Source: Acanthaster planci
Lineage: Eukaryota; Echinodermata; Asteroidea; Valvatida; Acanthasteridae
Direction: 5' to 3'
DNA length: 64,000 bases
Assembly: GCF_001949145.1 (NCBI RefSeq)
Contig: NW_019091357.1
Span: 3,930,473 to 3,994,472 of the forward strand
The position numbers were made by a program, and so were the translations under genes. Below, in pieces: positions 11,601 through 23,800 of this stretch; positions within the stretch are counted from its first letter, which is position 1; each line of letters begins with the position of its first letter. Below the pieces are notes generated by a model, which was not told where the DNA came from, ran no database searches, and was given only the letters and a program-made list of their open reading frames with translations.

Positions 11601-14470
11601 TTGTGAACCAGCGAAATGCACGCAGTTCCGACCAAAGGAGCCGCGTTTGCTAGGAAAATTGCGTCCTCTCTTGGACCAGCTCGGGGTACTTATACTATGC
11701 ATCCGAAATATTTGTCCCTAAAACGAGACTCTTCCCAGATCGCGGGCCAATCCTCACTGATTTCAGCTCGTCTCATCGGCTACTTGGTCACCTTGGAGAA
11801 GGCAAACCACCATGCAACGAGTCCACTGTGAGACGACAAGCAGTCGGCCTCTGTCTCCATTTGAAAGACTTAACATTTCCAGCAACTTGAAGTCAGTTCC
11901 GTAGAACTATTTTAAACCACGACTGTATGGAAAAGGGGCCTAGAAAATAACCCCTTTATCCCCGCAGCTCATGTCTTCCAACATGAGGGTATCTCACCAA
12001 ACCCCAAATGGCCATTAGCCATTCCTGCCTCAAGTTGCTTGCGGCTCTAAGCAAGTCATAATGGGCAACCTGAAAGTTTTCGCAGTCCAGCCAGCGGTCA
12101 AATGCAGAATGGGGGCGCCCTTCCGTGCAAAAGTCAGGAACCGACACCTCAACAAAACACACTCGACTGCACGAAAACAGTAGAATACTTTGATGAAAAA
12201 AAAGTATCAAAATCTCGCAAAAGGAAAACTGGTCTACTCCGTCGAAGGAACTTCCTCCCCGGACAATATCGAAAACCACCTATGAAGGTTGTTTGCTTAA
12301 ACAATAACCTACTACGATGTAAGCAGGCAATATGCGATATGCAATTCATGTTATCCGTGGGAGAGAGCTTTTCATCAAACGGAGAAACCATTAACGGACC
12401 ACATTGTATGTACACTACCTTGAGAGGTGACATTAACTTACATAAGTTCATTGCCCCATTCTGTTCACCCTCGCGTGCAGACATAAATTTCATCATCCTG
12501 CCACTAGAGCACTGTGGATTTCGTTCAAGGTAGGATCTGCGAACTGACGGTTTTCGTGTGAGCTCCAGACAGTTTCTCACTCCGGACTCTATCCGTGGGT
12601 TAATTGAGTTGGCCAGCTTGGTATGTTACAGGGTGGGTCATTCGAGAATAAAGCACGAGTGCCAGTCGGCGCATGACCGCCCTGATAGGGCAGACCTCGC
12701 GCGCGCCCACTGCTGTTGCCCCAATGACCTCGGACGCGCTCCATCGCGCCGCAAGTACTGTTGAAATACAATTGGCTTAATATTAGGGCTCACTTGAAAC
12801 ATGACGCGATGAAAGCAATGGGCAAAACTTTGCTGAAATACGATACATTCCTGTCTTATGTGGTTGTTTCACAACTCACAGTTTTAACGTAGCAGTTAAA
12901 ATGGTTAAAAGATGTGCTCGATGAAAGAGCGTTTCTGGCCAGCTAAACCTGCAGTTTGTACTGGGTCACGAGAAATACGTTCACGGTGTCCTTTTGTATG
13001 CATTCAGATATTTGCACTAAATGACGTGCATGTTTTCAGATGAATGGTAAAAAAAACTAATTTAGTCGATATTAAGAACTATAGCAATATGGCGGATCAT
13101 TGCTCGACAGCATTTTCCATTTTCAAAAAGTGATCCGTGTCCTCTCAGAAACGAGGGCTGTACTTCGAAGAAACGAGAGAAAATACATTGCAAAGACATG
13201 CAGAAGATACAGCTTATCCAAGAAATGGGGGAGGAATAACTTAAGAAATACTGAAGACATTACGCTTATCCCGAGAACAAAGGAAACGAACAGCACAATC
13301 CCATGATTTCTGCTGCTTCTTTGGACTACTTAAGCTTTACAAGCCCAGTCAACATGAAAGAACTGGAAACTGCACTGTCAACGTAAATCACCACTGCCAC
13401 TCTGGCATCAGTGCAGACATTCATTTCTAGCCGACCCTTGAATGTCCCTGAACTTTGTGTGCATTAATTGTTAAGCTGCGTGGTCCCACAGAAACTTGTA
13501 CTGCGCCCAGTTTGCGTGAGAGGCTATACCAAATCACATCTGCATGCCTTTGCACTTTTCACACTCCTATAGCTGCACATTTCACCGCCGTGTGAGGCAA
13601 ACACAAGGTTTATTACTTTTGCGGAAATGTTGGATTGAAAACCACTGCTTCACATTCACACGCCGCGGAAGCTTTGTTGACAGGATACGAGACCACTGAA
13701 TCAATACGCCCATGACAGATCGTTGTTCCAAAGTTATACTGCGATGGATCTGTTCGAGTGCGGCGGCATTCAGATCTGCATAATTTTTTTTTTACCAAAA
13801 GCTGTTGGGAAACGCGCCACTTTATTTATTTGAGGTTGTATATGTCAACTTAAGTCTTAACCAATACTAACTCTTTAAATTCAAATGTGTTACTCTTTTA
13901 GCAGGTTCATGAAAACTGATTACTTACGCGCGTATCCATCCATTGCGATTCCACACTCAAATATGAGGTTTTAGCAGAATCGAACGAAAGCTAGGAGTTC
14001 CATCAGTTCGCCAAAGGTTTATTTCGTTGCCTAACTTCAAATCAAGGAAGGAAGTTAAAGTATCTATATTTAGGCCTATAAGCCTATCTTTGTCGATAAA
14101 TATTGGATCTTCAAGCTAATATATACATTACTGGGGTGGAAGGGCACATGAAACTCTATAGCCTATCCATGTCGAAGAGATACGTGCTTTATGCGTTTAG
14201 TTTACGCCTAGCTAGTTGTGACTTATCACACTGCACAAACAGGGGTTTCAAACTTAGCACCCCGATTGTTATTAAAAAACCATGCAAACACCTTTCGCAA
14301 TATTGGAATTTTGGTGTTATGTCAACACCGTTGGTGTTAAGTTTAACACGTTTACATCTGTAGGTGTGAAAAGTACCACCAGCAGTCTTTAAATAACACA
14401 TTTTGATATGGTCAACTGATAACCCCCAATGGTTTTGCTAAGAGGTCCGTGGGGTCTTCAGAAAGCTTAC
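8638..14470. other. Gene-poor stretch between SLC5 exon copies C and D
   Basis: No recognisable gene or later SLC5 exon was found. Overlapping plus and minus frames at 12102-12580 (143 codons each) carry no known motif. GTGTTAA/TTAACAC half-palindromes cluster at 14311-14350, and TAGGCCTA occurs at 9560 and 14071. A G10 run lies near 9027. Confidence 0.5.
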
Positions 14471-14815
14471 CTCAAAAGCACTGGTGACGCGCAGACGATA
14501 GAAAACAGGAATGAAGCAACGAGACGTCCAGAGCCCGGTGAAGACGTAGCTCGCGCCGTAGAGCCAGTACATACAGCCCTGGGTGTAATTCTCGGCCGGC
14601 GTGCCAAGGAAGGTGATAGCCGAGATGAAGCTGGCCACCAGCGACACGGCTACGGGGAAGGGGTTCATATTGCGGTCGGCCATAAGGAACTCAGCCGTGG
14701 TCCGCTGCTTGCCGCCGGTACAGGCGTGAAAGACGCCGATGCCGCAAGCAACGGCAAGGGTGCTGGCGCAGACCAGGTAATCCGCTGTCTGGAAGGTGGT
14801 GTCCACTTTCGCCAT
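14471..14815 (-). CDS. SLC5-family sodium symporter, first coding exon (copy D)
   Basis: A 115-codon exon of the same family as B and C and the most distal of the array. The start MAKVDTTFQTADY is chosen because its ATG (A at -3, G at +4) lies 10 codons before A-D-Y; an upstream in-frame ATG at 14863 would add 16 unconserved residues. Residues 58-76 carry SLVASFISAITFLGTPAEN, and three hydrophobic segments lie near 11-31, 51-74 and 82-104. It ends R-V-T-S-A-F-E before a GTAAGC donor, phase 0. Relative to B and C it is the more diverged intact copy (T-Q-G-C-M-Y in place of I-H-G-C-M-F; V-F-H-A-C in place of V-Y-H-A-L). Low synonymous drift in the core compared with the N-terminus suggests selection on the protein, but that is by eye. 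Confidence 0.87.
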
Positions 14816-17800
14816 GCTGCTTCTCGCTGTTGCTGGGGACAGTGGTCTCCAAATCTTCACCAAGAAGCAAACAAGGACGTAGTTTCTAAACGAATGAAAG
14901 ACACGTAATGTTACACAACCGAAGCAACCTTCCTATACATATGCGAAATATTGAACCAGTGAAGGTTCTAGCTCCATGGATCAAGTGCTTAGTGTGAAAA
15001 ATGTCCCCAATATGATGTATTCAGCTTTATATCGTTGGCACCCTCAGGGGCCTGTTTTGATCTGTCAACTTATCCAATGCGGTTTAGACACTTAACTGAC
15101 ACAGAGGAAGGGAGCGCAAGAGACCCTTGTTCAAAAATTATTCAGTTCAAAACAGAGGTAGACAAGATCATTAAGCAAGTTACCATTCAATTGTAACCAA
15201 AGCCCTTGGCTGTTTAACTTTCAGTTAAACTCGACTTCACATTCAAATGATCAATTCTCAGAGGATTACGTAGGCCCAACGAAAAATCTTCAAGGGCCCA
15301 GGCAATGTGATTCATCAATGCATTCTTCTTCTAGTCTGTACCTTTTTGACTTTGCCTTAGTTGTCGTTTTGCTATTTTGCTATATATGAAAAACCCAATG
15401 CCATTCTGGGCGGAAATCCAAGACTGTTATTTTCCAGCAATATACATATTATTACGGATTTTGTCTTTCGTGATTCACTGTGGTATAAGCATAAGGTTTC
15501 ATAGGCCTACATTTCAGATGAGTAAATAAAGAGTCGCAAAAAATCGACAGGCTGGAAAATTGGTCGCTTAACCATCTCAATTTCAAAGACCGTCCCCAGC
15601 GCAGTTGGCCTACGATTGGGAATTTCAAAGAGATACGAAAGAAAACAATGGGCAGGCAACTTAATGTGAGGTCATTCGAGGGTTACATAATTATGCTTCT
15701 ACCTCGCATAACTCGAAATGGGCTTAGGATATTCGACGTAAGATGTGTTTGCCCACTGTTTTTAGGTCAAGTCAGTTGATAGGGGATCCATAAAAACTTT
15801 AGGTAGCTTGCCGTTTTAGACAAGAAAGTGTAGCAGCAGTGTAGCGGGAAACAGAGCGCGACCATGCTAGACCTATCAGGACTGTGAAGGCGGCACGCTT
15901 TTGCAACGTGAGAGTCACCATAGTTGGAAACAAACTGGTAGTGGTATGCAAAAGCTGCACGCTGTACAGCCCACATAATGAACAGCCATTTTGTTTCCAC
16001 ACACGATTTTCCAGCTTCTGGGCCACATGGTGATCTTAACTATACCAAAAGTTTCTGTCCGAGGAGGGAGGGAGCTCCAGAAAAAAAAATTCCTGCAAGG
16101 CCGCCCGAGTGGAGACGATTCCACTTGTTGGCCAGAATAGCCTTGATACGTGACATGCTTTCTCAACACGCAAGCCATTGTCATTTGTATATATGTACAT
16201 GTACACTTCCGTACTAGTAATGCAAATGCAATAATCATTTCCAAGAAAGAATTTCAACAGAAACATGAAATTCACATCAAGGCAGATCGCCGATTACCGT
16301 GGTTGCAACAGTTCAACCGATTCGTGCATGAATTATTGAACAAATGGTCTGGGAGCAGCGATGTCTGTTTATCTGCTAGTCTTAATGGACGGGTCCCCGT
16401 CCCTATTATGTAGGTACCGGTAGCTAGCTGCGGTTAACGCGTGGGCGATAAGCCCTGTCTATCTGAATGCTGAATATTTCAGCTTTTGTCAGGCCAAAAG
16501 CAATGTCTTAACATGACATACGTTTCAGCAGGGAGTCGAATAAAACACAAGTACCTATCCTTGCTAAGCCTCTGTTGATCAAATTGTGGTAATTTATTTT
16601 CAATGATTATATCATCGATACTATCAGCTCCTGCTTGATTTGGGCATTGAGCGGGTATCGATTCCTCCTTTGCATAAACTCAGCAGCGTTCTGCCAGATT
16701 CATTACCCGCCACCGGCCCCTACGTTCGGAGGACGTCTGTAAGACGTACGGAACTGGGACCGGTATGCTAGTCAGTAGGCAGGCACAAAATAAATAGGCC
16801 TACCACCAGTGGACTATACTTTATCAAACAACTTAGAATACACAGGGCAAACAATTCAGCCCCTGTCAACAAAACTGGTATTGCTAGCTTGTTTTGGGTG
16901 CCGTCGCCGTGATTGCTCTGATAACAGATGTCAAATAGCTTGGGCACGAATTGTATGCCAGGGCGGCTGAGCCGGGGGGGGCAGGGTTGTGCCCTCCCTA
17001 TATAGCAAATAGCAAAAAGGGCGGTTTATCAAAAATAACGAGAAAACGCCGGTTTTTTGTACATTTTCTTTCTCTCATACCTTCCAAAAGCAAGAAGCAC
17101 CGATATGTAGCCTCAACCCTCAGAAAGGCCATAAAAGGTTGCATATAAAAGCATAAGTTTTTACCCTCAAAAAATGTTGTTTGCCCTCCACGACAAAATG
17201 GTTCTAATGGTTCTTGATCGCTTTTGTGCCCCGAATCACTGAGTAAAACATCGACAATCCTCGCACTTTTTGGTTTGCAGCTCAGTGGGAGACTTTGAGA
17301 CGCTAGGTGATGGCAAGTTTACCGGTTCTTTCAACAATTCTGAACAAGCGCATATTGCTATGAGCGTGCAGGCATTGTGCAGCGCACGCGCAATGCTGTG
17401 AAAAAAGACAGGTGTGGCTACTGCCACCAGCGTCTCAAACTTTCCCATTTGTATATCATTATCATAGTCAAGGCTTGGGCATATTCATGACCCTATCACT
17501 CCGTAACTGTCTCATCCCAATGTAAGTCTCCACTCCCCCGAGAAGACGTGGCTGATCTAAATCTTCTGATTGTCATCCAGAAGGAAGAAATCTTGAATTT
17601 CCTTTTGACAGATTTCACATGAGGCAAAACTTCTGAACTTCACGAGGATAAGCCCTCTTGAAAAAAAACCTTTCCATAGTTATATAAGATTTTTGAGAAG
17701 GCAGTTTTTTCACTCTCAGCTTTGTACTCTATAGCCACGTTCCTATTTCCTCAATGCCACCACAAATTGACATTGATATGATTGATTTACAGTTTTAAGT

Positions 17801-18785
17801 TAGCAAATGGGTTATTATAGTCATAGGCAAGGATGGATACACAGGTGTTTGAATTACGCTGAGTGCTCTTCAACTGTGATTTCTTCCTTTCTTCTATATT
17901 TTTGTTGATTCCCACTGGCTTGCTTTTCAGTTTTCCTTATGTTTGAAAAGATAATGCCAACTCCTAGGCTAAGCTGACAAATATTGGGCCGGTTACTGGT
18001 ACCCTCTACCTGGTCACAGGAGGGAAGAGCGGGAAGCCTTTATCTTTATCGAGTATTTGGTTTATTCCGCGTACACCGCCGAGGAAGTCCCCGAAACCGA
18101 TCGCAATGGCGCAGAACATTCCGCTGTTGATAAACTTTAAGCCTTCATGCTTAGTAACTGTATACTTTTGCCGTAAGAGTAAATAAAATGGCACAGTTCA
18201 AAGTGGGTAAATATTGAAAGATGGCAACTGTGGGACACGTTTTAGAAGGGGTGTGTGTAAGAAAACAAGCCCCGGATAATTTCTTAAAAACCAGTCAAGT
18301 AGACAGCAATGGTCGACATCACCTTGGTGAGCATTGCCATCAGTTCTACGAGTTTAAGATCCAATATCTTTCTTATTTTGATATGTTTTAGCAAGGGTAG
18401 CCCTTAATAACCGTTTCGAGGGGGAAATGGTGTATTGAACATACCAGTGGTTGAGTTTATCGCAATAAAGACGTGTGTCACTTCGCCGCCGGCACGGTGG
18501 ACAATATCAACCCGCACGTACGCACGCCACGTTTCAATAATATAAAAGCTCCGAATTGGACTTAGTTTGAGCTGGGGCAGGGGTCGTGAGAAGGGTTAGG
18601 GACAGCACAAACATACTAAAGACCACGCGTCGCTCTCAAAAGATTTGTCGGGGGCTCGAAGCAGAATTTACCGCTGGAATGTGATGTATAGACTATGGCT
18701 AATAAGGCGTATACTGTGACTGTATTTGTCAGAATTCAAAATAAAAAACCTCTTGGAGTAGAAGGCTCCAGCCCTTCCCCCCTTC
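14816..18785. other. Gene-poor intergenic stretch
   Basis: No gene is seen. TAGGCCTA occurs at 15502 and 16795, and TACATGTAC near 16195. The stretch 16960-17230 (G8 run, repeated TGCCCTCC, A-rich middle) looks like a decayed mobile element, but I found no clear terminal repeats. Confidence 0.5.
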
Positions 18786-18824
18786 CTCCAACCATAGAGG
18801 TGGGTTGTAGCTCTATGCTCCAAC
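18786..18824. mobile_element. P-type transposon excision footprint, partial
   Basis: A 25-bp insert at 18793-18817 is flanked by direct repeats CTCCAAC (18786-18792 and 18818-18824). It reads as 7 bp of the left end (CATAGAG), one extra G, then the complete 17-bp right end TGGGTTGTAGCTCTATG. This is the pattern left when one overhang is trimmed before rejoining. The ends and the 7-bp duplication match the scar in SLC5 exon copy A. Confidence 0.8.
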
Positions 18825-19293
18825 TGAACTCTCATCGGTTTTGTAGAAGGCGGCAAGAGCACAAGCCGAACTCACTAGTTTAAACTTGGATGCATGAGTT
18901 CGGAGACAGGGGGTGCATCGTTACGTGCAATCACGTAATCAGCAGCGGTTCGTCTTCCGACAGCGCAGCGGTATAATGTAACGAGACAAGGTTGTCCATC
19001 CCTTGCTCTATGGTCTGTGAGGAGTGTTATCACCTTCCGCCATCTACATGCACTCTGTACCTGGGACCCGTGGCTGCAGCTGTCCATGTGGTAAAATTCC
19101 ACCCTGTGTGGTTTTTGGCAAGTTGCTATGGGAACTCAGCGTGAACGGCGCATGGACCTGGACCAATTGCCCTTGTGCAGTCCCTCGATAGCCCAATCGG
19201 GTAGAAGAGATTCATCCCTTTACCAGCAAACATTGATTATGCAATTTTTATCGCAACTCCAGCCAGGGTGTACCAGGTAAAGTACTATCAACT
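18825..19293. other. Spacer between two transposon scars
   Basis: I see no gene or repeat in these 470 bases. A short minus-strand frame at 18875-19102 has no recognisable content. Confidence 0.4.
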
Positions 19294-19323
19294 GTCATAG
19301 GGTTTGTAGCTCTATGGTCATAG
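19294..19323. mobile_element. P-type transposon excision footprint, one end only
   Basis: A 16-bp insert GGTTTGTAGCTCTATG at 19301-19316 is flanked by direct repeats GTCATAG (19294-19300, 19317-19323). It matches the last 16 bases of the right end in the other two scars with one mismatch (T for G); no left-end sequence remains. The 7-bp duplication supports the same family. Because CATAG inside the duplication resembles the element's own tip, a different partition is possible. Confidence 0.68.
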
Positions 19324-20759
19324 GTACACGAGATCATCGGGTAACAATATCGATACCAATAACTACTTTCTGTATGGTAAAATTGAAAGATGACAATCAA
19401 CCATGATTCAACTTCCAACCTAAGTTCAACCTTCTCTATGATTTAACTGAACGATGATCACAAGGACTATGACTGAGCTTTCATAATATAATCATCTGAC
19501 TATGCCTACAGTACATCACCTCACTTTCAAAATCAAGGCATTAAAATCTAACTGACGGAGAACCTGTTTAACAACCCGCGGCATTCCGAGTTAAGTTTGC
19601 ATCCTTCGTTAACGGCAGAAACTAAACTTTGGTCTCGTACAACTCATGTATTTATACAAGTGCAGATAATGTCGTGAATGTAGATGTCACATCAACTGAT
19701 CAATGACATCATATACATGCATGCACACTGCTTTCTCCGGACCAATCGTGGAATTCGTCCACTGGCTGCCACTTGACAGCGTACGGACCCACTGAGCGGT
19801 CTTTAGGCAATGTCGCCGCAGGTTGAAGTCAACACTGTTCATCCCTATTTTTAGTCAAATTAATTTAAACATGATTAAATTGTGCGAAAAGTACTGCACT
19901 GAACTTACTTTGAGAAAACTTGGAGACTACGAACACGCGGAGCCAGCTATGAGAAACACCAGCAATGCAAGTACATTTACAAGTTCTTTGCATCCAGATT
20001 CGCCTGCAGCAACAGCATAGAGGGCTACTTGGCACGCACACTTACAGTACATATGCATGTACATGTACAGTATATGTGAACATCAGTGACTCCACGCGAA
20101 CTACTGAGTGGTTTGTGGCCCTCCAACTATATATGCACAATGTGCATTTACAGCTGCTTGTTCAACCTTGAACCCGAATGGGAGCATGGGAGTACTGGAC
20201 CCAAAAGGTCGTGGAAGCTTTCGGCTTGTTACCGAAGGGTGCGCGCTGCGCAGAATTCGCTCCCCCACATGACCTTCAAGACCTCTAGAACCGTTCACCA
20301 AATAATTCTTTCATTCTTTACGTGAGCACCTCTTCAACCAAGGCCGTGTCATCTTTGCCTTGTAGAATATCCAGTTTCATCCTGTAAGGTCACAAGTTCA
20401 ACAAGTTCTTTTTCTTAGGTTCTATGTAGGACGTGTTTTTGTTTTCCGTTGTTTTCCACTGCCTTGCCAGGATAGTTTTTTTTTTTCGTACACGTGTATT
20501 TAAAAGACACTCATTTCAGTCTACTTATTTTTTTCTATTTATATCTTTATTAATTGGAATGAGTTTATTAATGATATGCTGTATTTTATGTTATGTTTCG
20601 TTAATATTGTTTTTACTTTCTAGAACTCCCGTATCCACGAGTAAAACATCGATTTGTTCATAGGCAAAGCCTTTAGTGATATAGTTGCTATGCCATGGGA
20701 CTATGTACACACTGACAGAACGTCGAGTTTTTATAATATTTGAGCGGGTTTTTTGTTTT

Positions 20760-20823
<64 letters not shown>

Positions 20824-23800
20824 CCCCCATACCGAAAAATGTTTCCTTGATTTAATATTCTCTACGGTGGCCCATAACTGTCACGGCAAAAGCACCAATA
20901 CAAAAGCAAAATCGCTACAGCAAAATCAAACGCACAGGCTTGACGGGGCATGGGGATGAATGTACATCCGGGTCTATACCTGCTCGGACACACAAAACTG
21001 GAAAAACATTTCAGAATCAAGGGTGGCATCCTGCAAGCACATGGCTGTGTAATCAGCGTGTCCTTAACTGAAGCTAAAAAAAACCTGATGGGCCTAGTCC
21101 CCCCCCCCGTGGAAACTTCTTGGATGGGTCCCCCTCTGATGCATTTACGACCGAAAAAGCTGATTTGCTCGTAGATGTGGACCACTGCTGTGTGCACACA
21201 GTGCAGTGAGAAACAGCACCTTACTTGCCACAGTATCATGATGTGAATTAGAGTGGAAAAGCTTGACGTGAATTCGAAACAAAACCCGTAAATATACACA
21301 AACAAGCCCTTGCGTCGCCGAGCTCCAAATACAGAGTTATAATAGGCCTACTCCTGGGAAACACTAACCTAATGGGCCCTCGGCGAATAATGTGTTGACA
21401 GCGTTACCCACCCACTATTGTGGTCTTGCATGAGACCAGTATTGACCTCTTGGAAATCGTAGAAAATTTCACACATACTGTTTGCCCATAGTAATATTCC
21501 GTATCTACGACCAAATTGGCCTTCTAGTTGGTATATGCATCAGGGTCAGGCCCAGAAATTCCGGGGGGGGGAATATGCCCATCAGAGATTTTTAATGTCA
21601 GTTAATGTTACGCGGGTAATATTGATGGTTGTAACTTTATGTGTATGTAGTGTTAAGGAGTTGTAATTATATTGATTAGTTCAATAATTTTAATGTGTGA
21701 GTGTTTTAACTTGTTCATCTAGAAGACAAGTTTCATGTACTTTTTAATACATGACGAATATATCAAATCAATCAAATAATAAATTAAATCAATTGTCATG
21801 TGTTAGCACGATGCCATCCTTGATACTAAAATTTTTTCCTGTTTTGTGAGTGTTTGAGCATGAAGGCCGGGATCGACATCCATCCCCACAGGAACCAAGC
21901 CTGATTACTTGCTTTTGCCGTGGCGCTTTTGCTTTGCCGTGAAAGTTGTGAGCCACCGTAATTCCCAGTCAGTTATGTTCACTGATAAACAGTGTCCACT
22001 GATATCAATGTACAAGAGTCAACAGTTTGGCCCACATCTTTTTTTTAATTCTCTACATCACGTCATACTGACTAACTCCGAATGGCCTGAGCGCGCTGTC
22101 GCATGAAATTTGCATACCTGACTGGCGTGCGGGGTCCGCTCACCACGGCAACTTGACGCGTGCTCTGTACTAAATGCTCTAAACTAAATGCATGCACAGT
22201 CTATGGGGACCGAACATGCATATGTAACAGACCACAACCAAGATGAGACTGTAACTCAAACTACCAACTACTTTGCACCGTACGTGAGTTCATCGAAAGT
22301 CAGAATTCACCACTTCGCCTGTATTCTGTCTCTGTGCAGCCGCAAGCCGCTTCACAGATTTGTTGGAACCCGGAAACGGTTATCAAAGGTAGACCAGCAT
22401 TCAGTTGACTGACAAAAAAACATCTGACCCGATGTTCATACGTTGTCCCCTGACCCTTTTCAAACTTCAAGCTGCCTGAGCCCTGCCTGTAGCTACATTT
22501 TACTTTTCATGCTTCGAAGTCCAATTCTATATTGGTATTGTACAAAAAAAGCCCACAGCTTTTGCGACAGGTATTTTATTTGCCGCTATTATGTGGGGGC
22601 GGTGCGGCAGTGCCTCGTCGGAGTTGGCGTCACCGACGTTCAACTATTGAATTGGCTTTAATATGACAGGGACGCGGGTCGCGACGCATTGTCTACGGTC
22701 GACCCGGATCCAAGTACGGTTATGAAACATTATTGCAGCGCCACAGAACTGCGGATGTACATATAAAAGTCCTACAACTTGGAACGCAGTGTGTTTGTCC
22801 ACCAGTGGGTTTGGTCACATGACAGTGTTCGTTCCTCGCATGTTGCTTGTGGCTCTGCATTGCCACTTACACATCAAAGGAACAAGCGGCGCAATGTTTT
22901 TAATAGTCGCATTGTTCACAAGCGCAAAGGTCAACGAGCAATAGCGCTGCCAAAAGGGCAAAAACGGTGGCGAAATGTTGAACTACAGCACTTCAAGTGC
23001 GGTAACATGAAGATCTGCGTGAGAAAATAAAAGGGTTCTGAGTCAGGTATTCACACACTGACACCAACCCATTTCTTTCCACGCTTTTCTGGTACAAATT
23101 ATTGTTCATTACAAGTACTATTTGACAGATGCAGATTCGCCATTTAGAATTTTTTTTAAAAAATTCTTATCTTATGACAGTAAAAGGCATCCACACTGAA
23201 TCATAGTGGAATGCGGCGGAATTCCAGCTGACCAAGATATCTTACGCGCAATATATGCAGCATAGAGCACTGGTCTTTGCTTGTTCATTGACTTCATCAT
23301 GCACCGTCGATTTGAGACAATGATCGTTTGATGTCACACCATTCTAAAGCTTGGGAAATACGAAAATCTGCACAGAAATGACTTCCTTCGTTCATTTCAC
23401 CTGATTTTAGTTTATTCTGCTCTCCAGCCAAATATTCAGTGCTGGTGTAGGCCTACTCTGTTTTGTGATACAAGGCAAAGTGAAGGAGCGCCCTCTTATG
23501 TACTGCACTGTTATGGGTATTCCAGCGGAGTAACATTAAATTTATGTCAAATTGTAACCGAAAAGTAGTCTGTCTCGTAATTAGATGAAGCCTTTCCAAA
23601 AATGTTTTCCCTGCCATTTTCATACGAATTGGTCGTAAAAGCAATAATGGATCCATGGATGACTGAAGCAACTCTACTGCTATGAAAAAAAAATAGATCA
23701 ATCGTTACAACCAACAAAAGCCGGTCCGGGAATAAACCTTTCTTTTCTATCGATTTTGTGGTTCATTGTCTAGCGTGATGCCCTTATGGGATATCCGAAA

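Noticed and set aside
12102-12580. Two overlapping 143-codon frames on opposite strands
   Set aside because: No known motif, no splice-site support, and mutual overlap; lengths like this are expected by chance in 64 kb.
14311-14350. GTGTTAA/TTAACAC half-palindromes, also near 48200-48410
   Set aside because: They resemble common dispersed MITE fragments, but I could not define ends or a target duplication.
3943-14470. Downstream SLC5 exons between the first-exon copies
   Set aside because: I looked for the second-exon peptide (Y-L-E-x-R-F type) and GC-rich minus-strand exons and found none; a short diverged exon could still be missed by eye.
14429-14908. 159-codon plus-strand frame opposite SLC5 exon copy D, and similar frames opposite copies A, B and C
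   Set aside because: They are antisense shadows of the exons; their resemblance to one another comes from the exon homology.
20591-20830. Minus-strand frame with an Arg-Glu repeat
   Set aside because: It is a translation of the (CT)30 microsatellite.
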